Part shown: in pieces, positions 55,270 through 64,000 of the stretch
Layout: the number at the start of each line of letters is the position of its first letter
How positions within the stretch are numbered: the stretch's first letter is position 1
Source: Crossaster papposus
Lineage: Eukaryota > Echinodermata > Asteroidea > Velatida > Solasteridae
Reading direction: 5' to 3'
Length of the DNA: 64,000 nucleotides
NCBI GenBank assembly: GCA_037893245.1
Contig: JBAIAA010000868.1
Span: 124,001 to 188,000 of the forward strand
The notes under the pieces: generated by a model
The model's database searches: none
What the model was told of the DNA's origin: nothing
The model's input: the letters and a program-made list of their open reading frames with translations, nothing else
Made by a program: the position numbers and the translations under genes

Positions 55270-56320
55270 TTAACAATTTAGGTGTAAACTTAGTCTGAAA
55301 AAACCCCAAAACGTTGGCGTCCACAAATTTGTCACACAATCGACCGCGTGTTCCCTAATTAGTCGTGGCGCAATTAAACAATTTTTTGAAAATCCAAGTT
55401 TATATTTACGAACTTCTTTTAATAGTAATGTCATTTTTGACCCATGTAAGGTTTCAGTCAATAAAAGGGTGAAAGATAGATTTCACAGGCGTCTACATTT
55501 AATGGAACAGTATTTAAAACTGGTTGGTTTTTAAATTAACATTGCAGGATAAGGAATGTTGAGGAGTAACGTCCATATAGTAATTATGTAAACAAAGTGC
55601 TTGTGTGTAAAGCCCCAAATTTATATTTGATGTCCAAAAAAAATGCAAAAAGAATATTGCTTGTATGAATTGGCCCCAGAATTTGTTTACTGTATTGCAT
55701 TCAAATATATGGCATTTAAATAAAGCTTCACTGAGTTTAGTGCCCCTGAAAAAAAAATGTTAAAATTTTGGGCCTAACTGGTTTTCTAAGGAGCCTAAAT
55801 ACACGGCGGGTCTTTTCAAGTGCAGGAAAGCAAATCTAGTTTTATGATTGGCCATTTTTTTATTAAGTATTTCCCGCAATTCACTAATTACTATCTGTTG
55901 TCTTTCCTCCATGGTATAGCTAATTACGATACGCGAGAGCTCGGCAGCCATATTGACAAATTTCAGCAAAACGCCCTCTTCGGTTGATTTTCGTCATTTC
56001 ATGACAGAGGCTAATAGGCGCTGTCCGTCTATGTTATTTATGTCTGTGATTGTAACCAACACAAACATTGAAAGAAAGGGCGCCGCCTGGTGACGCTCAT
56101 GAGTAGAGTGGCCATATTTTTTTGACTGGAAATTCAAAGATTAAGACTCCTAGAACAATTTTCTTTTCAAATTTATGGGGGTTGACCGAATGAATTTTTT
56201 CTTTATACTCCCCTCCACACAAACCACCCCTAAACTGGTGGCCCAGCTCTAGGGCCCAGGTATCAATGTAGCCCCCCCGCCTCTATGCCAAATAGACCCA
56301 CGTGTGACATTTAGATCCAT
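55270..56320. other. Polinton right flank with unrecognised repeat
   Basis: Minus-strand ATG at 55951 opens a short frame (MAAELSRIVISYTMEERQQI...) with no family assignment. The segment near 55985-56100 is the inverted relative of 38945-39340 on the other side of the Polinton (shared CACAGACATAAATAAC and GCCTCTGTCATGA blocks), so both flanks carry copies of one host repeat. Confidence 0.5.
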
Positions 56321-56952
56321 AAATTCATCCACATTTTCTTCCGCGTCAGTTTATTGGGCTTTATTTTTTCCCTTCGTACAAAATTAACTAAAACCACAAA
56401 GTAGAAAAAGAAAATAACAAAAAAGTAAAGAAAAAACCCCGAAGGATTCGAACCCACAACCTTTGGACAAGGAGGCTGGTACATTATCCATCAGAGTACC
56501 GCATATCGTTAACTTAATCAAATAAACTCCGTCTGATATCTACACACTACCAGATTCATTAAAAGTTGCCGAATTGTACAACCTTTTACAACCAGAATCG
56601 TGAAAAGGCGAAGTATATACACAAATTTCCGTACACATTTAGGTCCATAAATTCATCCACATTTTCTTCCGCGTCAGTTTATTGAGCTTTATTTTCCCTT
56701 AGTACAAAATCCACCAAAACAACAAAGTAGAAAAGGAAAATAACAAAAAAGTGAAAAAAAATAATCAGACGGAGGATTCGAACCCAGAACCCCTGGACTT
56801 TATTTCCCCTTCGTAAAAAATCCACCAAAACCACAAAGTAGAAAAGTAAAAAAAAAATAATAATAATAATAATACAAATAAATCCGGAGGATTCGAACCC
56901 ACAACCTTTGGACAAGGAGGCTGGTACATTATCCATCAGAGTACCGCATATG
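56320..56952 (-). repeat. tRNA-derived SINE units in tandem
   Basis: Three related units share CATAAATTCATCCACATTTT and CCACAAAGTAGAAAA blocks. On the minus strand each carries a B-box-like GGGTTCGAATCC at about 56457, 56780 and 56893, and two of them an A-box-like CTCTGATGGATAATG. The cloverleaf does not close fully, so these are SINE heads and not working tRNAs. Confidence 0.7.
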
Positions 56953-57244
56953 GTTAAAGATGGACTACAACGAAAACTCACACATTAAATTTATTATCGG
57001 ACCTTGTTTATGTTGTGTTCAGGTAACACTTTATTGTTACGGTCATGTTTTTCTCTAAATAATTTTGTTGCAATTTGACCGACAAAATTAGACCTCGATT
57101 CTTCGATTTTGAAATTTCCCGCCCTGTACTGGTTCCCGGCAAAGATCCATTGAAAACCACAATGAAATCCACGATATAGTACCAGCGGACTTGTAAACCA
57201 GCGACAAGTGATGACGTACTACCCATGAAAACGCATACATGGTG

Positions 57245-57430
57245 GCCCTGAAGGGACTCCGCAGATCGCGAATATCGACGTCAAATTTGACGTGTATATA
57301 TTTACGACTTTCCAAAAAAGTCGCGAATATTGACGTCAAATTTGACGTCGATATTCACGACTTTCCCCAAAAGTCGCGAATATTGACGTCAAATTTGACG
57401 TCAATATTCGCGATCTGCGGAGTCCCTTCA
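57245..57430. repeat. Palindromic array of TGACGTCA (CRE-type) sites, left copy
   Basis: Bounded by GGCCCTGAAGGGACTCCGC and its complement. Three spaced palindromes of about 52-bp period centre on TGACGTCAAATTTGACGTCA (about 57274, 57331, 57383); the third is perfect and the others carry one or two changes. An inverted copy lies at about 59045-59238. Confidence 0.8.
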
Positions 57431-57609
57431 GGGCCACCATATGTATGCGTTTTCATGGTAGTACGTCACACACAAAGTATGAATTATTCATGAGTTAAGG
57501 GCTTTTGCTGAAACTGAGTTTTTCTGGGTCGTAGAACGCCGATCAATTTTGTTGTTTTTTGCATGAAGGAACAAGATTTATTGAATACTAATGATATATT
57601 AGTATTGTA

Positions 57610-58578
57610 TTGTATGCCGACGATGCTGCTCTTGTGGCTCACTCGGAAAATGAGTTGCAGAACCTTGTCAGCAGTTTCGAAAGGTCAGCCACTGCGTTCG
57701 GTCTCACCATAAATACCAAGAAAACCGAGGTCATGGTTCAACCAGTACGACGTACTCTACTTGTCCAACCAACCATCCTCTTAAACAACCAGCCCTTAAA
57801 GTGTGTGCCTCACTTCACCTATCTTGGCAGCACAGTCTCCAGCGACAATAGCCTGGAGAAAGAGCTCAACAAGAGGGTATCTGCTGCAGCAGCATCCTTT
57901 GGGCGTCTACATCATAGAGTGTGGTCTCAACGTGGCATCAAAACCTCTACTAAATGTATGGTGTACAGGGCAGTGGTACTATCATCTCTTCTCTACTCAA
58001 CTGAAACATACACAGTATACCAAAGACATATCCGGAAACTAAATCAAATTCAACTCCGCCATCTTCGTACCATCTTAAACATCAAGTGGTCTGACTATAT
58101 CACTAACAACGAGGTTCTTCGCAGGGCTGGTATGGCCAGTGTCGAGTCCATGCTGCTTGCCAGACAGCTACGTTGGAGTGGTCACCTCGCACGTATGGAT
58201 GACTCCCGACTACCAAAGCAGATATTCTATGGAGAACTGGCGAAAGGGGTTCGTCACAGAGGCCGCCCTCAACTTCGTTTCAAGGACTGTCTGAAACGTC
58301 ATCTCCAAGCAGCTGGCATTCCAACCAACACCTGGGAAGACATGGCCAAGGAGAGGCTCACATGGCGTTCACTCACCAAGAGTGGGGCTGCGTCAGCTGA
58401 GGATGCCAGGGCAGAAGCTGCAGAGACTAGGAGGATGCGGCGTCACGAGAGAGCGGTTTATCCCGAGGACGCACCCCTACAATGCAGATACTGTGGCCGC
58501 CAAACATCTGCCAGGATTGGCCTATACTCCCATGAGAAGTCTTGCCAACTCAAACTTCGAAACTCAACCCCCCGATAG
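57610..58578 (+). pseudogene. 5'-truncated non-LTR retrotransposon ORF2 (C-terminal part)
   Basis: 322 aa starting in the middle of the reverse transcriptase at the catalytic box (YADDAALVAHSENELQ, then GLTINTKKTEVM), followed by the thumb, WSGHLARMDDSRLPKQIFYG, RGRPQLRFKDCLKRHL and a C-terminal C2H2-type finger (CRYCGRQTSARIGLYSHEKS then C). The frame is open but fingers/palm start and endonuclease are missing, so it is a dead-on-arrival copy. It occupies the centre of the foldback element. Confidence 0.85.
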
Positions 58579-59044
58579 TCTTACTCGTTAGCGAGTGACA
58601 GCCTATATGTTAGCGACAGTTTTGCTATAAATATTTATATATATTCTCGCATGTTCCAGTTTTGGGTGTGGCCCACATTCATATATAAACTTTAATATAT
58701 TTATAATATATTTATAATCGGCTTAATTCCCCTTTTTATCTCCATATAATGAAAACTCTGGTAGTGTTCAGGTGTAGATATCAGACGGAGTTCATTGGAT
58801 TAAGTTAAAGATGGACTACAACGGAATAATGATAAAGGCTGTGTTGCTGTTTTTTGTTCGAGAAATGTATAATGATTACTAATATATCATTAGTATTCAA
58901 TAAATCTTGTTCCTTCATGCAAAAAACAACAAAATTGATCGGCGTTCTACGACCCAGATAAACTCAGTTTCAGCAAAAGCCCTTAACTCATGAATAATTC
59001 ATATTTTGTGTGTGACGTACTACCCATGAAAACGCATACATATG

Positions 59045-59238
59045 TGGCCCTGAAGGGACTCCGCAGATCGCGAATATTGACGTCAAATTTGACGTCAATA
59101 TTCGCGACTTTTGGGGAAAGTCGTGAATATCGACGTCAAATTTGACGTCAATATTCGCGACTTTTTTGGAAAGTCGTAAATATATACACGTCAAATTTGA
59201 CGTCGATATTCGCGATCTGCGGAGTCCCTTCAGGGCCA
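59045..59238. repeat. Palindromic array of CRE-type sites, right copy
   Basis: Inverted counterpart of 57245-57430 in the right foldback arm, with the same three palindromes and the same outer GGCCCTGAAGGGACTCCGC boundary. Confidence 0.8.
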
Positions 59239-59256
59239 CCATGTATGCGTTTTCAT

Positions 59257-60973
59257 TAAATCTTTAACTCATATTGTTAACCTGTCTATAAGATGTGAGC
59301 GATACCCTAAAGATTGGAAACATGCTTTAGTAACACCAATTCACAAGGGAGGAGATAAACGTAGTACAGGTAACTATCGTCCAATTTCTATACTGCCAAT
59401 TATCTCTAAGATTTTAGAAAGATGGGTGCACTCATCGGTATATAGATATCTTGATGAAAACAATCTGATTCCTAGTTGCCAGTCGGGATTTAGACCCCTG
59501 CACTCAACTGAAAGCACCCTACATGACTTGACAAACAAGTGTTTTGCGGCCATGGAGAATGGACAAGTTACAGGCAGTGTGTTTATAGACCTCAGTAAAG
59601 CATTTGATTGTGTTGATCATGAAATCTTACTAAAGAAACTAGAAAGGATGAACATGTCATCTTCTGTAATAAATTGGTTTAAGTCGTACCTAAGTGAACG
59701 TAGTCAGTCTGTGAATATTGGCGGCACCATATCAAAGGTCCTGTCCGTAAACACTGGTGTTCCACAGGGGTCGATACTAGGTCCACTTTTATTCATTGTT
59801 TATACTAGTGACCTTCCATTTTGTATTGCCCCAAACTGCAACTTATTTATGTATGCAGATGACTCAACATTAACGTGTAGCTCCTCCAACATTAATATAA
59901 TAGAAAGTAGCTTAAATACAGCTCTTACTAGTTTTCACAACTGGTGCGGAAGAAACAAGCTAGCTTTAAATGCCACCAAAACCAAATGCATGCTTATTGG
60001 TACTAGGCAGAAAATATCTAATGTTAATTTAAATGTATGCATTGCTGGTAGTCGTATTGAAAATGTGAAGTCTTATAAATGTTTGGGTGTAATTATTGAT
60101 GAAGCATTAAGTTGGGGCCCACATGTCGAATACGTAAGAAAAAATGTGGTGTCTAAATTAGGTATACTAAGAAGAATCCGTGATTGTATTCCTCAACACA
60201 GCTTGCACACACTATTTGTAAGTCTAGTTATGCCAACATTAGAGTATTGTTGTACTGTGTGGGGAGGAAGGTACATATCTCACGATAATATGTTAAACAA
60301 ATGTCTCAAAAGAGCCGCGCGGATAATCCTTAAATGTCCCTTCCTCACCCCTTCAGAGGATATGTTTGCTCGTCTTAATTGGACCCCTTTTTCAAAAAGA
60401 GTCAAGTCAAAAAAGGCTATTCTTGTCTTCAAAAGTATCAACAAAATGACTCCTTTGTACATGACAAATATTTTCAAACCACTTACAGTAATTCGCGAAA
60501 CAAGGCAATCAACCCACACGGCACTGAAAGTTCCTTTCGCCAAAAAAGAATGCTACGCCACAAGTTTCGCTGTGAGTGGTGCAAATATTTGGAATAATCT
60601 GCCCGAACAATTGCGAACATTGGACTCATTAAGCACATTTAAATCAGAGCTCCGACATGCCATCTGAGTGTTAGATATTATGCCAATTGCGCTGATCTAC
60701 GGAGTTAGAACTTGGTTGCCACTATAATGTGGAGCCGGATAGGAATTTCCCCTTCTTATTTTTCACCTAAAAGGTTTTTTATTTGGCGGGTTTTTGCCTA
60801 TCTCGTAAATCAGAATTAGTATTAATGTTTAGAATTCCTGTAATATCCTTGTATTTATAATATGTACTGTTATTTTATTTGATGATGTATGCAGGGCCCC
60901 AATGAAAACCAGTTTTAAACTGTTTGGGCACACCCTGGGTAAAGAAATGGAATAAATAAATAAATAAATAAAT
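59257..60973 (+). mobile_element. 5'-truncated LINE (Jockey/CR1 group) with AAAT tail
   Basis: Frame open from about 59257 through 60667 with RT blocks [72 protein letters not shown] and the catalytic MYADDST. No endonuclease remains. The 3' end is (AAAT)n at about 60951-60973. A degraded relative lies at 22880-25440. Confidence 0.9.
59426..60667 (+). CDS. LINE reverse transcriptase ORF (truncated, open frame)
   Basis: 413 codons from a GTG; the true frame extends upstream to about 59257 without an ATG, confirming 5' truncation. All palm motifs are present (DLSKAFDCVDH, GVPQGSILGPL, YADD) plus the thumb region and the typical ending (WNNLPEQLRTLDSLSTFKSE). Probably not expressed as such. Confidence 0.85.
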   Translation: MHSSVYRYLDENNLIPSCQSGFRPLHSTESTLHDLTNKCFAAMENGQVTGSVFIDLSKAFDCVDHEILLKKLERMNMSSSVINWFKSYLSERSQSVNIGGTISKVLSVNTGVPQGSILGPLLFIVYTSDLPFCIAPNCNLFMYADDSTLTCSSSNINIIESSLNTALTSFHNWCGRNKLALNATKTKCMLIGTRQKISNVNLNVCIAGSRIENVKSYKCLGVIIDEALSWGPHVEYVRKNVVSKLGILRRIRDCIPQHSLHTLFVSLVMPTLEYCCTVWGGRYISHDNMLNKCLKRAARIILKCPFLTPSEDMFARLNWTPFSKRVKSKKAILVFKSINKMTPLYMTNIFKPLTVIRETRQSTHTALKVPFAKKECYATSFAVSGANIWNNLPEQLRTLDSLSTFKSELRHAI

Positions 60974-61343
60974 GGGTAGTACGTCATCACTTGTCGCTGG
61001 TTTACAAGTCCGCTGGTACTATATCGTGGATTTCATTGTGGTTTTCAGTGGATCTTTGCCGGGAACCAGTACAGGGCGGGAAATTTCAAAATCGAAGAAT
61101 CGAGGTCTAATTTTGTCGGTCAAATTGCAACAAAATTATTTAGAGAAAAACATGACCGTAACAATAAAGTGTTACCTGAACACAACATAAACAAGGTCCG
61201 ATAATAAATTTAATGTGTGAGTTTTCGTTGTAGTCCATCTTTAACAACATAAACATTCATCCAGATATACTGCAATAAAATGGTAATTGGCGGGAGGGGA
61301 CATTACTGCCAATTCAATGGCCACATGTCCACCAGGCGCGGGA

Positions 61344-61564
61344 TTATTTATCGAACCTCGATGCCACTGCCAGGTAGTCCGAGTATCCGAGGTTAACGGA
61401 GCCAGTGATACCACCAACGAGCGGTAGTAGATGCGCGCCAGGCGGGTTCAGGTTGTCCTCTGCGGATAACACCAATGTCCGTCCGGCCTCGCTCTCCCGC
61501 TGCGAGTAGAGACCCTGAGAGGGCTTCATGTGCATGGACAATTTGAACGGGTGTAAGTCGCCAT
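61344..61564 (-). CDS. Unrecognised terminal coding exon of a host-like gene
   Basis: A GC-rich minus-strand frame runs from a possible acceptor (AACCCCAG at 61565) to TAA at 61344-61346: 72 residues, phase 1 in, beginning DGDLHPFKLSMHMKPSQG and ending LGYSDYLAVASRFDK. Composition (varied, no low complexity) and base content differ from the surrounding AT-rich repeats, as expected for a real exon. I do not recognise the family. The rest of the gene would lie above 61564, under or beyond the LINE. It could instead be part of an unknown transposon. Confidence 0.45.
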
Positions 61565-61784
61565 CTGGGGTTCCATGGATTGATAACTCTTTTTAGTCAG
61601 TATTATATTAATATGCCAAGAATTAGACAGCAGATCCTCCGATCCGATCCTCATCCCTTCCTTTTCTCCACCTCCCCCCCCCCCCCCCCCCCCCCGCGGC
61701 CCACCCCTGGATCCGCGCCTAGTCTTTTTTGTGAACGAAATCCCCAGAGTTGGAAGCCACGGGTCACCAATTCTTGATTTCCAC

Positions 61785-64000
61785 CAGACTTGCCCGTGAA
61801 ACAACTTGCATTTAGGAAAACTAAAGCCATTGATCGCTCTGTTCTTATGAATGACTTGGTCAGTAATCGGTTATTCCTAAATCCACCTAGTGAACTGAAT
61901 GATCTGGTGTGCTGTTACAATGAGACACTGAGAGCTAATTTAGATGCTCATGCACCGGTAATAAATAAAACTGTTAATATACGACCTGCTGTACCTTGGC
62001 TTAGCGAAGAGATCAAAACATCCAAAAAACTACGTCGTAAAGCCGAGAGAAAATGGCGACTCACTAAAAATGAGGATGATCTTATAAATTTTCGTAGACA
62101 AAGGAATCGTACTAGTTTTCTTATGAATAAGGCTAGACACAATTTTTATACTAGTTTTATTAGGGAAAATAGTTGCAACCAACGGAAACTTTTTAGTTCC
62201 ATTAGCAAACTCTTAAAACCTAAAAGACAGACTACGATTCTTGGTGTGGACAATCGTGTTTTTGCCAATGAAATGGGTAAATTTTTTATACGGAAAGTGG
62301 AAAATATTCATGCTAAACTCAATGAAATGACTACTGATAATTTAGGTGTTTCTCATCAAATAAGGACAAGTACCTGTGCACAGTTTGATCGTTTTCTACC
62401 AGTCACAGATTATGATGTTAAGATTTGTGTAAACTCGGGTTCTAAGAAATCTTGTTCCTTAGATCCTATGCCAACTAATCTTGTGGTAGACTGTTTAGAT
62501 GTTTTATTGCCAACTATTACCAACATCATTAATCTGTCTTTGGTGTCCGGTACATTCCCCTCAGTTTGGAAAGAGTCGATGGTTACTCCATTATTGAAAA
62601 AAGATAATTTAAGTTCCACTGATTTTCAAAACTACCGTCCTATTAGTAATCTACAGTACATTTCCAAACTGACAGAAAGAGTAGTGTTTAATCAGATCCA
62701 TAGTCACATGACCACCCATTCATTGTATCCATTGCTACAATCGGCATATAGAAAGAATCATAGTACTGAGACAGCTTTACTGAAGGTACATAATGACATT
62801 CTAATGAAAATGAATTCACAATGTATCACATTGCTTGTACTTTTAGATCTAAGTGCTGCTTTCGACACGGTCGATCATACAATTCTTTTGGACCGTCTTT
62901 ATTCTAGGATCGGGATAACCGGTATAGCATTAGACTGGTTTAAGTCTTATTTGACAGGCAGGGGTCAGCGGGTTCTGTTTCAAGGAGCAGTCTCTGACCG
63001 GTTTGATGTGAATTGTGGTGTCCCACAGGGGTCCTGTCTAGGACCATTACTGTTCACCATATATGCTTCTGAATTATTTGATATTATTGAAAAACATTTA
63101 CCTAGTGTCCATTGTTATGCTGACGATACTCAATTGTACATGTCATTCAAACCAGGTAACATTACTGAGCAGCAAGCTGTTAGTAGTATGGAGAGTTGTA
63201 TACACGCCATTCGCCAATGGATGTCACAGAACAGGCTAATTATAAATGATTCGAAAACTGAATTTATTATTATTGGGACTAGGCAACAACTATCCAAAGT
63301 GAATATTTCTAATGTCAAAGTGGGCGATGTCAACATCTCACCAGTACTAACAGCTCGCAATCTTGGTCTTTGGTTTGATTCAAAGTTTAGTATGGCTAAA
63401 CAAATCAGCAGTGTTTGTTCAATAAGCTTTTTTCATATTCACAATATTAGACATATCTGTAAATTTTTATCTAGAGACACCCTTAACATTTTGGTCCATG
63501 CTTTAATAACTTCCCGACTTGATTACTGCAACAGTCTTTATTTTGGCTTACCAAAATCATACTTGGATAAACTACAACGTGTTCAAAATACAGCGGCAAG
63601 ACTTGTATATGGTGCTTCTAGATACGCTCACGTTACCCCCCTGTTACAGACACTACACTGGCTTCCCATTCCAGCTCGTATTCAATTTAAAGTATTGTTA
63701 CTGACATTTAAAGCATTTCATAACCAGGCTCCCAAATATCTTTGTGATTTATTAACAAAAAGGGCGAATTCCCGTTATTCCTTACGATCTCAAACTTCTA
63801 ATCTGCTCAGTCTACCCATTGGAAAGATGTCAAAAACACTCGGTGACAGAGCATTTGTTGTAGCTGCACCCACTTTATGGAACCGACTGCCCCAAAATGT
63901 CCGCTCAGCTCCGACCCTTGTAGATTTTAAGCGTAAGTTAAAAACACACTTGTTCCTTAGTGTATATGTATAAATTATTGATTTACAGGGTATTCGATCG
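61785..64000 (+). mobile_element. L2/CR1-type LINE, 5'-truncated, running off or ending near the window edge
   Basis: Contains the 727-codon frame 61790-63973 (non-ATG at the left end). N-terminal linker (FRKTKAIDRSVLMNDL, WLSEEIKTSKKLRRKAERKW), RT fingers/palm (NYRPISNLQYISKLTERVVF, LLDLSAAFDTVDHTILLDRL, GVPQGSCLGPLLFTIYASEL, CYADDTQLY) and the C-terminal LHWLPIPARIQFKVLLLTFK and LWNRLPQNVRSAPTLVDFKR are all intact. The AP endonuclease is missing. It belongs with L2/CR1-like elements by these motifs. Confidence 0.92.

Larger units (their letters stand above)
56953..61244. mobile_element. Large foldback element with nested LINEs
   Basis: The left arm (56953 to about 57607) is the inverted copy of a right arm split in two (about 58868-59256 and 60974-61244). 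Ends read TTAAAGATGGACTACAACG and complement. A LINE interrupts the right arm exactly between TTTTCAT and GGGTAG, the join seen unbroken in the left arm at about 57230. The centre holds a second LINE fragment. No transposase belonging to the foldback itself is seen. Confidence 0.75.

Noticed and set aside
1-64000. CRISPR array or bacterial operon
   Set aside because: No regularly spaced direct repeats with unique spacers; genes have introns and eukaryotic families.

Overview
The window reads as animal nuclear DNA: AT-rich, intron-rich, with GT-AG splice sites and many DNA transposons and non-LTR retrotransposons. TACATG-type palindromes and the repeat mix suggest a marine invertebrate, possibly a deuterostome, but the sequence does not fix the species. 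There is no bacterial or phage backbone and no CRISPR array.

Region 1 (7067-29047, minus strand) is one long host gene. Nine exons encode a TGF-beta superfamily type I receptor of the activin/TGF-beta (ALK4/5/7) subgroup: cysteine-rich ligand-binding ectodomain, transmembrane segment, GS box and kinase. All splice phases agree. Between the ectodomain and transmembrane exons lies an extra symmetric phase 1-1 exon for a complete six-cysteine Kunitz/BPTI domain. I know of no type I receptor with this module. The signal-peptide exon was not found. The introns are full of transposons, including a nested set of inverted-arm element, LINE, MITE and Harbinger-like element at 21.7-26.8 kb.

Region 2 (29-39.7 kb) has no gene I can support. 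It holds foldback and MITE-type elements, including a near-perfect 0.8-kb palindrome.

Region 3 (39716-55263) is a complete 15.5-kb Maverick/Polinton element. It has about 450-bp terminal inverted repeats that are almost identical by eye, and a perfect 6-bp target duplication (CCTCTG). It carries protein-primed PolB, a chromodomain integrase, a packaging ATPase, an adenain-like protease, a major capsid protein and a penton-like protein. It also carries small basic virion-like proteins, a small membrane protein and three accessory genes: a Death-domain protein, a PC4-like ssDNA-binding protein, and a four-exon spliced gene whose two micro-exons each encode a SUMO-interaction motif. The core reading frames are open and the repeats young, so this looks like a recent insertion of a virus-like element. 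Plus-strand genes (accessory, integrase, capsid, protease) converge on minus-strand genes (PolB, ATPase, core proteins) near 47.9 kb.

Region 4 (55.3-64 kb) is mostly mobile DNA: tRNA-like SINE units, a long foldback element with CRE-type palindromes, and three LINE reverse transcriptases. One unrecognised host-like terminal exon lies at 61.3-61.6 kb on the minus strand.
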